Source of the DNA: Echinarachnius parma
Lineage: Eukaryota; Echinodermata; Echinoidea; Clypeasteroida; Echinarachniidae
Direction: 5' to 3'
DNA: 64,000 bases
Assembly (NCBI GenBank): GCA_037951105.1
Contig: JBAMJV010008944.1
Span: 10,001 to 74,000 of the forward strand
The position numbers and the translations under genes were made by a program. This document shows positions 29,872 to 40,649 of this stretch, one piece after another. Every line of letters starts with the position of its first letter. The stretch's first letter is position 1. The notes beneath the pieces were generated by a model, which was given only the letters and a program-made list of their open reading frames with translations, had not been told where the DNA came from and searched no databases.

Positions 29872-29951
29872 TTAACCCCATGCCTACAGGAACCGGGTGG
29901 GTTGTGTACACACCCTATGGGAATTTCAGATTCTCGTAGGGAACAGGTTAA
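29872..29951. mobile_element. 80 bp TTAA element, family A (29.9 kb, inverted, intact)
   Basis: TTAACCCCATGCCTACAGG, ACCGGGTGGGTTGTGTACAC, TATGGGAATTTCAG and GGGAACAGGTTAA; 80 bp with both TTAA. Confidence 0.85.
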
Positions 29952-30076
29952 GTATTGGGCTAGTGTACTGTTTCAATGTCATCTTTTACATTTTCATTGA
30001 AAATACTGGAGAACACTACAGTATATATATGCCAGAATAATCATAAATGGCAATTTTCAGGACCATGTTCAGAATG

Positions 30077-30156
30077 TTAACCCCTTGCCTACGGAAACCC
30101 AGTCGGCTGTGTACAAAGTCTATGGGGATTTCAGAATCTTGAAGGGAATGGGTTAA
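30077..30156. mobile_element. 80 bp TTAA element, family A (30.1 kb, inverted, intact)
   Basis: TTAACCCCTTGCCTACGG, GGCTGTGTACAAAGTCTATG, GGGATTTCAGAATC and GGAATGGGTTAA; exactly 80 bp. Confidence 0.85.
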
Positions 30157-30345
30157 TAAACTCAGAATAGTATTTATGGTTGCAGATCTCAAATTTAGGG
30201 GGGCCAAACACTTGCATTTGTGCTTACCGTTACTGATAGGTGCTTAATTCCTGACCCTTTTAGTTATATATTTTCTCTTGGGAATCACAAATAAGGGAAC
30301 TATTCATCAATATTAGTGAAACCCCTATCATCTGTTTGGATTGAA

Positions 30346-30654
30346 CACTGGAGGCTGCCATGTTTTCCAATGGTACCGCATGAAATGTCATTTGATTGTC
30401 ACTAACAAACTTTAAAACACTCTTTAAAACGCAGTATATTTATATTCATAGTAGCTGCACTATAAAAAGTTCATATGATTATAAATCAGAATTTATTATT
30501 ATCATGATTTATTATTATTATTAACAAAAGCAGGTTATGAAGACACTGACATAGCAGCAGATCCAACAACAGTGGTTACATAACAGGCTTTTGTTAGTAC
30601 ATGCTCAGATGACATTTTATGCGGTATTGTTGGAAAACATGGCAGCCTCCAGTG
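30346..30654. mobile_element. MITE with CACTGGAGGCTGCCATG ends
   Basis: 309 bp. CACTGGAGGCTGCCATGTTT, TCCAA, GCATGAAATGTCAT at the left are mirrored by ATGACATTTTATGC, TTGGA, AAACATGGCAGCCTCCAGTG at the right. Non-coding. Confidence 0.8.
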
Positions 30655-30754
30655 GTCAGTCAAAACAGTTGATAGCGGTTTTAAAAACATTGTTTATTCC
30701 CAATACTACAGACACCCAAAAGGAAATATGCAACTAAAAGTGCCAGGAAATATA

Positions 30755-31200
30755 TACAACATGTCCCAAAATTAATTACAACAGGACTTTCTGCAACGAT
30801 AACTCTAAAGATAGTAGATGAATCAGAATGATATTTCAGGGTATGAAACTATAACTTATTACCTACATCTTGCAGGAAACCCTATTCGATTTGCTTCAGT
30901 GGTCATGGAGAATGAGGATCTTTTGTCAATCATGTCAGATGTCCCTTCCCTCCAGGTTTTGTAATGTAAGGAGACGTGTTGTCCATTGTGTTCACGCGTT
31001 ATGAACGAAAATGGACACATGACATGATTGACAAAAGATCCTCATTCTCCATGACCACTGAAGCAAATCGAATAGGGTTTTCTGCAAGATGTAGGTAATA
31101 GTTATAGTTTCACTCCCTGAAATATCATTCTGATTGATCTGCTATTTTAAAGTTATTGTTGCAGAAAGTCCTGTTGTAATTAATTTTGGGACATGTTGTA
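30755..31200. mobile_element. Tc1/mariner-like foldback next to PPCDC exon 2
   Basis: TACAACATGTCCCAAAATTA at the left is mirrored by TAATTTTGGGACATGTTGTA at the right; the arms pair for about 175 bp with a ~90 bp loop. TA lies at both ends. It ends 116 bp from the exon 2 donor, inside intron 2. Confidence 0.8.
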
Positions 31201-31315
31201 CACTTATCAGCAACAGTAAGCATTCCTGCATTTTGCCCATTTTGCTTCCCTTTAAATAAGGTAGTATAAAGTAAGCAAACAAAAGTTTCATTATAATTAT
31301 TAGGGCTATTCTTAC

Positions 31316-31417
31316 TTCCCATTCGTCCTGGTCTCTGTAAACCTGGACACAAGAGGGCAGTGTTGATACGTCAAAAAACCTCAGGGAATTCTCTGTGACC
31401 ACCACTCTTACTTCAAT
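31316..31417 (-). CDS. PPCDC: PPCDC exon 2
   Basis: 102 nt, 34 codons, phase 0 at both ends. The acceptor TTTTGCAG precedes IEVRVVVTENSLRFFDVS, then TLPSCVQVYRDQDEWE; the donor is GAA|GTAAGA. It aligns with human LEVAVVTTERAKHFY and VTLYSDADEWE. This is the second strand-helix unit of the flavoprotein fold. The preceding first exon, which should carry the N-terminal G-TGS-A(S) FMN-phosphate loop and the start codon, was not found between 31.4 and 64 kb. It may lie past the window or be too diverged to see by eye. With exons 3-5, 153 residues of a roughly 180-200 residue protein are accounted for. Confidence 0.92.
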
Positions 31418-31821
31418 CTGCAAAACACAGAAAAGAAATGTTCTATAATGTAATTTTTTTAAAATAATCACATAAACCAGTGGAATACAACATAAGTAAA
31501 TGTCTTTTTTGTTTGTTATTCAATGGTTAATTTACATACTTGTAATGAGAATTTCTTAGATTTTTATTTAAAGTACATCCTCTGACTAATAAATATTGCT
31601 TTTTGAATTGGAACTGAATTGCAGTGACTGGTTCGGATATGATACATTAAAATGTTAATCAAAATACAAATTTCCTAAACGAAAACAAAACTTTAAGAAC
31701 CACCTCAATACAACCTGAAAGAGATTGGTGGGTAATTAACCTACATTGTATTTCCATCAACATTTACACATTGCATTGTGCATCCAGAATCTTTTTACCA
31801 GCTTTAGGAAACATGATTCCT

Positions 31822-31901
31822 ATAAACCCATTCCATTCGAGATTCTGAAATCTGCATAGATTTTGTACATAGCACACTAGGTTTCCTGGATAATTTGGTA
31901 A
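31822..31901. mobile_element. 80 bp TTAA element, family A (31.8 kb, decayed ends)
   Basis: AAACCCATTCCATTCGAG, CTGAAATCTGCATAGATTTT and GTACATAGCACACTAGGTTT; both TTAA are mutated but the length is still 80 bp. Confidence 0.65.
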
Positions 31902-33467
31902 AAACATGTGCAAAAACTAAATGTTAATCCAAGTGAAGTTTTTGTTAAAATGTTGTTGTCGTTCTTTTATTCGGACCCACTGAATATGGGTATTTCTTCA
32001 ATTGCCAGATTAAAATTATGCAAAATAGAGAAATTTATTTATTTCACAAAGGTTACATTCTTGTTTCCCTCTGAGTTGCTTTGGGAATCTTAAAGGGGAC
32101 CACCAGGCAAAGAACAACACATAATTATATGCTTGGTACCGTTTTGTGATATCAAATAGATACCCAACATTTTGCAAAGGGTTTTGTAATTCATAAACAA
32201 AGCAATTAATTTCCCATCACTTACGGAACCCCTACTATTTCCTGGTTCCATACGGGCCATACATTTCCGAGTGCGCCAATGGCTGCTATTCACGCGTACG
32301 TTCGGAGAGAATAGAATCCCGGGTGATTTGTTCGCTCTGCACACACTTAGTCTCGTACATGTATACAGACCCCTTAAAGGGAGTGATCCACTTTTGCAAG
32401 CCAAAAAATATAAGTTGCCATATTAACCTCAAATATTATAGATCATGATTTTTAGAATTTATTCTGAAAAGATTATGACTTGACAATGTATTTTGGCGGA
32501 GTTATGGATTTTATGATTTTTTTTTTTAGCTATAGATTAATAAAATGAGGGACGTCGATTTACTAACCAATCTCACAATAATCTGTCTAGCGCCCGTTAC
32601 GTTCGCTGTTGGATAGTGTATTTGGTATTCATGCGATGCGACAGTTTTAGTGCAGAGATAATCATAGTAAAAATTGCCCGGGTTCGACGTTCTCCAGAAG
32701 GCCTAGTCTACAGGCCAGCGCAGCCGGAGCCGGCCGGGCGCGCGGCCGGGCGAGTAGCTAATCTGGCAGCTGCATGGATCTTATGTACAGGGGGGGTAAA
32801 CTCAGCCGCCATGATGGTTAGGTATGTATGCGATTAGAAGCAGTTTAGCTACGTCACAAAACGTCATCAAAAGTATGACAGGCTGTGTATTTCGAAATTG
32901 ATCGGGAATTTAATAATAAAATACATCCCATTGAGCGGTGAAATATTCACCACCTCTTTATCTAGCGTAATCAATTTGTGTTGCCCTTTTCTACCCCATT
33001 AATAAGATAATTTTTTAGTTACATTTTGTGTTAAATACTGTTTATGATTGCTCAATATTTGCAGAAGAGTCGCTCTTCATACACGGATCACTGTCTCAGC
33101 CAAGGGAAAAAATTGTTTACAAATTCATCGCGCGCAAAATCACAAATGTACGCGCTAATGACATCTTTGCCATAGAAAATGTACAGTGTGAGTGCGCTTG
33201 GTAAAGTGCGCGCCTTACGCACATTCTTATTGTTTCGTCATATTATTTCCCCACAATGCAGTTTTGTGACGAACTTCCTCCGTTCAATACTGCTCGTAAA
33301 CAAGACCGTCAGCCCGCCATTGCTTTATGTACAAAGTGTATGGGGTACGGTACCTACGGGCAATACAGTTTACCTTCTAGTTCTACAACGGCAGTGTTGG
33401 AGTCATACTTCTATGCTTATGTACCGACCGCGCGCGCGTACGTGCGGTAACGTACCATATGAAGTAG

Positions 33468-33477
33468 TATATAAATA
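33468..33477 (+). promoter_or_regulatory. TATA box upstream of the internal gene
   Basis: TATATAAATA in a CpG-rich stretch, about 120 bp before the first ATG (33,590) of the plus-strand gene. Confidence 0.45.
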
Positions 33478-33588
33478 ACGTACGCGCAATATATAGCTAG
33501 CATGCATAGCGCAATGCATTACGTACGTTACAATAGTCATTCACGATATCACGGATACAAGACGCTAAATGTACTATTGAAGCCTTGA

Positions 33589-33895
33589 AATGGAGGAGGA
33601 TCAGGAGAGAGAGGAGAGGAACGGAAGCGTGGCCGTGGCCGTGCGAGACCTGCTGTTAGTACGAAAAAGAGAGCAAGGCTGACGAGGGACGAGACGTATC
33701 GACTATCGTCTGAACGTGAGGAAAATAAACGTTGACTTGGACGTGTACGAAAGGTGGTGCGAACTTGCCCAAGGGCAAGGCCCGTGGAGTTACGGGTCGT
33801 GAGCTTGCCAGGGTTCTGGTGGAGGATGCTCAGACGGTGCAAACAGCCCATGACCAGGTCGCGTCTACTGAATGTGAAGCTATAAACATCGCAGG
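33589..33895 (+). pseudogene. First coding block of an unrecognised spliced gene, frameshifted
   Basis: Coding-like sequence is spread over shifting frames. One frame gives RKRGRGRARPAVSTKKRARL then TRDETYRLSSEREENKR. A 1 bp shift continues VDLDVYERWCELAQG. A second shift gives KARGVTGRELARVLVEDAQT then VQTAHDQVASTECEAINIAG up to the donor CAGG|GTGAGTG. The block is basic, then a short D-x-Y-x-R-W helix-like region, then acidic. That style resembles N-termini of transposon-associated nuclear proteins, but I do not recognise a family. The shifts mean either a pseudogene or assembly indels. The exon ends in a phase compatible with the next exon. Confidence 0.45.
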
Positions 33896-34796
33896 GTGAG
33901 TGATTATTTATGCCTGTATTTTCTTTATAAACTATTATTATTCTATTGAACTCTAGTGAATTGAAATCGTAACGTAATGTTTCTTTCCTTTGAGTTTGAA
34001 TATTTGTTTACTAAAAATAAAATAACTAAAACTAAAACTAAAACTTTTGTAAAGCCAAGCCAAGCCAAGCCAAGGACAAGGACAAGGATTATGAATGATG
34101 TATATTCCAAAACTGCAGATTTTCACTTCTCTTCGACATTTGAAGAATAATTTGGACCATTTTGGTAAGTTCAAATAATACTAAGTTGTATCAACAGATC
34201 AACAATTTTAGTGCCAGTTATGATTGATTTTGCTGAATTTAAGTTCAGAATTTTGTGTGAAAGTTTGACAAACTTTTTCTGTACTGGCCCACATTGTTCC
34301 CTTACAGGGCAGCATAGCTCTGCTCCCTTGTGTGACTAGAACTAAGTTCGTAAGTATGGTAGTCTGTTTGGTTTGTTTACCACTATAGACTAGTCTAGCC
34401 CTAGGGCTAGGCACTCTACTGCTGATGTACCAGTGTCAGTGAGTTTTTTAATTCTTGTTTGCATCACATTCTTGTTTGAAATCATTTGGCTCGTACTACT
34501 CACTGTACTATTCACTTATCCCTCGATGGTCTGTTGTAATATTTTGGTCAACATTTATAATCATTCTTTTTATGATTCGCGGCCCCAAACTTTTTGTACT
34601 TCGCTGCTGGTAAAATCAATGTTAGCAGGACTTCAAGAGGAGCTATGCCTGTAGCTAGCCAGGGTACTCTTTTCATTCACAAGACGTACCCCTAGGGCCA
34701 GGGGTACAAACATTTTTCTTATACTAAGTCTTGTTGTGGTACCTAAGTTTCACTCCATATCAAGCACATGTCCATGTCTTTCTTTCCTAATTCTAG

Positions 34797-34865
34797 ACCG
34801 AGTACTAGTGCATCTGGCGGCTCTGGCCTACAACACCCACAAGCAGGATCAAGCTTTGATGCAAG
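34797..34865 (+). CDS. Small in-phase exon B of the internal gene
   Basis: 69 nt between acceptor TTCTAG and donor AAG|GTAAAA. In the frame shared by its neighbours it encodes PSTSASGGSGLQHPQAGSSF then DA plus the first two bases of Arg. Low-complexity Ser/Gly/Pro, likely a disordered linker. A second frame is also open, so the call depends on frame continuity with exons C-E. Confidence 0.45.
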
Positions 34866-35765
34866 GTAAAATTTGAAATTAATTTATATAGTTCATACCA
34901 CTAATGTAACCAAAGCTTCTCCATGATAGTTTGTAAGACATTGACTCAATTTCATCTTGCCAACCATGTGTTTAAATCAATTACATGATCTCATACAGTT
35001 TTGTTTTATGAGTGAAAAATAAACATCTCTCATGAGGTCCCTCAAATTCTCAAAAGCCTTGTTTTATTATCATGCCAAAAACAAATGATGTGGTATAATC
35101 ATTTGTAAACCATGGACAAGGAAGCCTGTTGCATTTAAAAACTAGCAATCAATCGTAAAGTTATAATGAATGCACCCAAATGCACAAATCTTATTGGCCC
35201 AAGCCCCAAGGGCAATTATTGTCTTTAAAGTTGGAATCAATTGCTACATTTACAACTGTTTGCAATTGTTAAGTGTCTCTATGTATTGAGGTATTAATCT
35301 TTAGAAGAGTGAAGATGTTGAATCATCCAGAAAAGAGTACACAAATCCCCATACTAACTTTTTTTTTTTTTTACTGGGGCCAGCAAAATGTAAAAGTAAT
35401 TTTTTGGTGGCCCGATCGGGCAAGCAGATTTTCAACCGGACATTTACATAATGAAAACAATCTTGTTTCTATTGTGTCGTGCTTCATCTGTAATCACATG
35501 TTTGATTAGGAACGAGTGATATTTTGAATTTAGTAAAAAGCTTACTCATAAAATATAATTTTGGGGCCAGTAAATTTTTGTTCGGTCCACCAGAATATGA
35601 GAAGAAACTATTTCACTGGTAATCTGGGCCACTGACTAAAAATGTGAGTGTGGAGTCCTGACTATACTATATTATAACAACTATATTTGGGCGTTGTGCG
35701 TGAGGCTGACTGCATTAGATTCAAATGTCATTTAATAATTTGTTGGTTCTTATTTATTATTTCAG

Positions 35766-35819
35766 ACCAAGTACCAGCGGATTCCAACCTCCTAAGATCT
35801 CCACTCCTGCTGATGCAAG
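35766..35819 (+). CDS. Small in-phase exon C (duplicated exon, copy 1)
   Basis: 54 nt between TTTCAG and AAG|GTAAGA. Encodes PSTSGFQPPKISTPADA with a split Arg codon. Exon D, 736 bp downstream, is almost identical (3 changes in 54), and the surrounding intron is also duplicated. Confidence 0.5.
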
Positions 35820-35852
35820 GTAAGATTCGCAATTGTAATTTCTATTATAGTC

Positions 35853-36069
35853 TACATGTTAGCCATTTGTTACCAGACCAACCAATCAACCATGCATTGA
35901 GTTCAATCTCAACAAAAAAAGCTTGATTATTTATTTTGAATCATCCAGAAAAGAGTACACGAACTTATTTTTTTCTGGATGATTCAAAATAAAGAATCAA
36001 GCTTTTTTGTTGAGATTGAACTCAATGCATGGTTGATTGGTTGGTTTGGTAACAAATGGCTAACATGTA
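35853..36069. repeat. ~100 bp-arm inverted repeat in the duplicated intron
   Basis: ACATGTTAGCCATTTGTTAC, CAACCAATCAACCATGCATT and TTTTGAATCATCCAGAAAA are mirrored after a ~20 bp loop by TTTTCTGGATGATTCAAAA, AATGCATGGTTGATTGGTTG and GTAACAAATGGCTAACATGT. The left arm includes the intron just after exon C. Confidence 0.85.
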
Positions 36070-36501
36070 AAAGTAATTTTTTGGTGGCCCGATCGGGCAA
36101 GCAGATTTTCAACCGACATTTACATAATGAAAACAATATTGTTTCTATTGTGTCGTGCTTCATCTGCAATCACATGTTTGATTAGGAACGAGTGATATTT
36201 TGAATAATAAAAAGCTTACTGATAAAATACAACTTTGGGCCCAGTAAATTTTAAGTAATTTTTTGGTGGCCTGATCGGCAAGCAGATTTTCAACCCACCA
36301 TTTGCATAATGAAAAAATCTTGTTTCTATTGTGTCGTGCTTCATGTGTAATCACATGTTTGATTAGGAACGAGTGATATTTTGAATAGTAAAAAGCTTAC
36401 TCATAAAATACAATTTTGGGGCCAGTAAATTTTTGTTCGGTCCACCAGAATATGAGAAGAAACTATTTCACTGGTAAACTGGTTCTTATTTATTATTTCA
36501 G

Positions 36502-36555
36502 ATCAAGTACCAGCGGGTTCCAACCTCATAAGATCTCCACTCCTGCTGATGCAAG
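36502..36555 (+). CDS. Small in-phase exon D (duplicated exon, copy 2)
   Basis: 54 nt between TTTCAG and AAG|GTAAGA. Encodes SSTSGFQPHKISTPADA with a split codon. Relative to exon C it has Pro to Ser, one synonymous change and Pro to His. Both splice sites are intact, so inclusion of C, D or both keeps the frame. Confidence 0.5.
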
Positions 36556-37287
36556 GTAAGATTCGCAATTGAAATTTCTATTATAGTCTACATGTTAGCC
36601 ATTTGTTACCAAACCAACCAATCAACCATGCATTGAGTTCAATCTCAACAAAAAAGCTTGATTCTTTATTTCAACATTTGTATAGTTCTCTAAGTATTTA
36701 TAAGGATTACCTTGAACCTCTATTATTTTTTTGTTCTTCTTCTCCTCCTTCAACTTTGTCTTCTTTGTCCCTACTAAGAATCTTGCTCTATGATTGGTCA
36801 AAAGTTAATCACGTGATGAAACATAGTTAATGGGAGAAGAAAATTATTGTCACACATTTCAGATGAATCTTTGGTAGTTAAGTGTGGAAAATATACATCT
36901 CTAAAGCAGTTTTGCGGAAGTATAACGATCACGACATGGGAAGAATTGAAACGATTTATGTGCTGTGACTGTGAGTGTGACCGTGGGCATGGCTGAGCTG
37001 CGAGTGAATAATGATGTATGATGATGGGTCGCTGGTGCAGTGTCTGGTGATGATTCATTAATTGTTGAGAAAAAACTTCATAGATTCTCAGAAAGGATGT
37101 CGATCTATGCTTAACCATTTTGGCTATATTCTCCCTTCATATCTGACAACTCATCTGACTCTGTCACTATCTACAATCGCCTGTCTTTATCGTGTTGATG
37201 TTGTTATTGTATAATTTGCATGCAATGATTCATTGATATGAATCCAATTTTTGTATGTTGCCAATTGATATCTTCTTGTTTTTACAG

Positions 37288-37450
37288 TATTCGAGTTCGG
37301 ATACCGGTGCAGAATGTCCTTGCTACCGTGCTACATCGTCGATGTCGATGTACAATGTCGATGAACTCCCACGAATTGCGCCCTTGGCCTTGTTGGATGC
37401 AGCGCTGTTCATCGTCACATCCCATCACCTCTGGACCTCCTACTAAGTAG
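37288..37450 (+). CDS. Last exon of the internal gene
   Basis: After acceptor TTTTTACAG the shared phase gives IRVRIPVQNVLATVLHRRCR, then CTMSMNSHELRPWPC and a TAG stop at 37,448. A second frame also stays open across most of the exon (ending at 37,446), so the reading frame is not certain. No domain is recognised; the block is Arg/Cys-rich. Confidence 0.4.
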
Positions 37451-37793
37451 ATGTACCATGTACCTCTTGTAGTAATTGTAGCAAAAAGCAGAGCAGACGA
37501 TTCAAGGAATTTAAAAGAAAATTGACTGATACATATTTTCATAACGTGAAATAATAGCTGTTGAACATGGCACATGCTTTCTAAGAGAATGGGGATTGAA
37601 TTGAGAAATTTTGTTTAATTTCAATTGATTTGTTATAGTATTATACATGGTCATATCATGATTGTTTTCTGATTTTGATTGGCATGTGATTATTATAAAA
37701 TAACAAACATATATTATGTTTACAACATTTTGTTCAAACCTTTGATTAATTTTTTTGAAATATTGATAAGATTCACCTGATTGTGAAATTGTT
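37451..37793. other. 3' flank of the internal gene
   Basis: AT-rich, no clear polyadenylation signal seen. Confidence 0.3.
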
Positions 37794-37947
37794 ACTTAGA
37801 ACATTTTTATTTTCACACAATCAATTTACCAGTGTCTGACCGCGCCATCTAGCGGTCAGACATTCTGATGAAGAACAACAAAGATGTTTGAAACGTCAAG
37901 CTTAAAAGAAAGTAAGTTGATTGTGTGAAAATAACATTTTTCTAAGT
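37794..37947. mobile_element. Foldback containing CTGATGAAG...GAAACGTC
   Basis: The outer arms ACTTAGAACATTTTTATTTT and CACACAATCAA pair with TTGATTGTGTG and AAAATAACATTTTTCTAAGT. Inside is a perfect 10 bp hairpin GTCTGACCGC / GCGGTCAGAC, then CTGATGAAGAACAAC and GATGTTTGAAACGTC, a motif pair common near ends of Penelope-like and related elements. Confidence 0.65.
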
Positions 37948-38009
37948 ACATGTACTGATAATAGGATTTATTTTGATTTTGAAGTGATCATTACAATGAC
38001 TTTGCTGAA

Positions 38010-39768
38010 TCAGTGATGGTTGTGATGACAATCCTGAAGATGATTGTGACAATGACGTGATTGTGGTGATGTGGTGATAATGATGGTGATGAAATTCGTG
38101 ACAATGGTGTTATGATCGCTACAACAATGGCGTGATCGTGACGATGCAATGATGTCGATGGTGATGATGATGTTGATGATAATGTTGGTGATGGTGATGA
38201 TCATGATGATATTTGTGACAATGATGATGTTATGATCGTGACGATGCGGTGGCGATGATGTCGATGGTGATGAAGATGTTGATAGTGATGATAATGATGA
38301 CGATGACGTGATGATCATGGCGATATTCGTGACAATGATGATGTATTATGATCGTGACAACGACGTAATTGTAGAAACATTGTGACAATGATGTTATGAT
38401 CGTGACGATGTGGTGGCGATGATGTCGATGGTGATGAAGATGTTGATAGTGATGATAATGATGACGATGACGTGACAATCATGATAATATTCGCGACAAT
38501 GATGATGTATATGAGACACAAATAACGTGATCATGGCGATGCGGTGGCAATGCGGTGGTGATGATGTCGATGGTGATGATAATGTTGATAATGATGGTGA
38601 TGATGACATGACGATCGTGATGATATTTGTAACAATGATGTTATGATCATGATGATGTGGTGTCGATGGTGTTGATAATCATGGTGATGATGATGACGAT
38701 ATTATGACAATGATGATGTTATGATCGTGACAACGATGACGTGATCGTGGCGATGCGGTGGTGATGATGATGTTGATGATAATGATGGTGATGATGATGT
38801 TATGATCGCTACAACAATGACGTGATCGTGACAATGCATGGCGATGATGTTGATGGTGATGATAATGTTGATAATCATGGTGATGATCGTGATGGTATAT
38901 AAGTGACAATGATGATTTTATATGATCGTGACAACGATGACGTGATCGTGGCGATGCGGTGGTGATGATGATGTTGATGATAATGATGAAGATGACGTGA
39001 CAATCATGATAATATTCGCGACAATGATGATGTATATGAGACACAAATAACGTGATCGTGGCGATGCGGTGGCAATGCGGTGGTGATGATGATAATGTTG
39101 ATAATGATGGTGATGATGACATGACGATCGTGATGATATTCGTAACAATGATCATGATGATGTGGTGTCGATGGTGTTGATAATCATGGTGATGATGACG
39201 ATATTATGACAATGATGATGTTATGATCGTGACAACGATGACGTGATCGTGGCGATGCGGTGGTAATGATGATATTGATGATAATGATGGTGATGATGAT
39301 GTTATGATCGCTACAACAATGACGTGATCGTGACAATGCATGGCAATGATGTTGATGGTGATGATAATGTTGATAATCATGGTGATGATCGTGATGGTAT
39401 ATAAGTGACAATGATAATTTTATATGATCGTGACATTGTCACGGTGACAACGATGACGTGATCGTGGCGATGCGGTGGTGAAGATGATGTTGATGATAAT
39501 GATGGTGATGATGATGTTATGATCGCTACAACAATGACGTGATCGTGACAATGCATGTTATGATCATGATGATGTGGTGTCGATGGTGTTGATAATTATG
39601 GTGATGATGATAACAATATTATAACAATGATGATGTTGACGTGATCGTGGCGATGCGGTGGTGATGATGATGTTGATGATAATGATGGTGATGATAATGT
39701 TGATAATCATGGTGATGATCGTGATGGTATATAAGTGACAATGATGATTTTATATGATCGTGACAACT
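38010..39768 (+). repeat. 1.75 kb GATGAT/GTGATC minisatellite with higher-order units
   Basis: Built from GATGATGTTATGATCGTGAC, AACGATGACGTGATCGTGGC and GATGCGGTGGTGATGATGAT words. TCGCGACAATGATGATGTAT recurs 525 bp apart (38,491 and 39,016), and GTGATGGTATATAAGTGACA recurs three times, so blocks are duplicated. The opposite strand gives long His/Ser-rich frames that are repeat artefacts. Confidence 0.95.
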
Positions 39769-40649
39769 TGACGGACAGTTTGGTTTTGACATGGTCATCT
39801 ATTTTGTTCTGACATCCATGGGCGGGGGAATTGTTTCTTGAAATTTCGTAAGTAGATAGAGGAATATATGCAGATTCGAAAAATTATCATGTTTTTGCGG
39901 AGTCTCTATTGAAAAGTATGCATTTTGAGGAAATTCTGTAGCGAATTTTTGTCGTTTTTTATTGTGTCGTTTATTAGCAAAATTTCACATTTTTCGTGAT
40001 CAAATTCTAATTTTGAATACATCTATGAAATCATCAATCCATACTTATGATTATCATTACATTTTTGAGGAGTAAATATCTATAATTTTCGACATATTGG
40101 GTTGTAAATTTGTTTACTTTCTTTCGCATAGTACGGCAGATTTGGTTTACTTTATGCAAATTAGCCAACGTAGTAACTGGATTTCGTCGCGGTATAAAGC
40201 TGGGACTGCAGCGAGCTAGCTATACCTACCGTTACCAGTACCCAGTCATGCACACATTATACGACGTGTGCACTACTACTACACAAACACACACACACAC
40301 ACGGTAACACGGCCAAATTGTAGTGTCTTTGACACGGCGCACCATATCATACCACTGACCTCTGTATCATACCAACCGAATCGACGGACAGAAATAGCTC
40401 GCGCGAGGCGAGATCAAAGGTCAAGATTTACGGATATTTGCCTTAGCATTTCAGTAGATGGCGTGCTTTCAAATACAATTCGCTCGCCGACCGAGCGTTC
40501 GCAAAGGAAACTTTTGCTCGGAGGGGAGAAAACAGGAGGTTAGTTTTTCTTAGTTTACAGATGAATAATGGCACTTACAGCTATGAAATTTCATACACAT
40601 CATAATATTAGTATTGTACATATTTGTACCAAATTTGAAGAATTTTGGT
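39769..40649. other. Right interior of the 8.3 kb element
   Basis: No transposase signal. A (CA)n run is at 40,284-40,302, and a CpG-rich stretch follows with a 91-codon chance frame (40,268-40,543). Confidence 0.35.

Larger units (their letters stand above)
35388..36480 (+). repeat. Tandemly duplicated intron block with GGCCCGATCGGGCAAG
   Basis: TTTTTTGGTGGCCCGATCGG, AACATTTGATTAGGAACG-type and CGGTCCACCAGAATATGAGA words repeat at about 35,388, 36,066 and 36,250. The same GGCCCGATCGGGC palindrome recurs outside the element at 55,745-55,985, so part of the block is itself an interspersed repeat. Confidence 0.7.

Noticed and set aside
32616-32837. Upstream first exon with GCCGCCATGATGG start and GTATGT donor
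   Set aside because: The start context is good, but the phase cannot be joined to the frames at 33.6 kb without assumptions.
38010-39411. Long His/Ser/Ile-rich minus-strand open frames (up to 158 codons)
   Set aside because: They come entirely from the GATGAT minisatellite read backwards; no start context, no domain.
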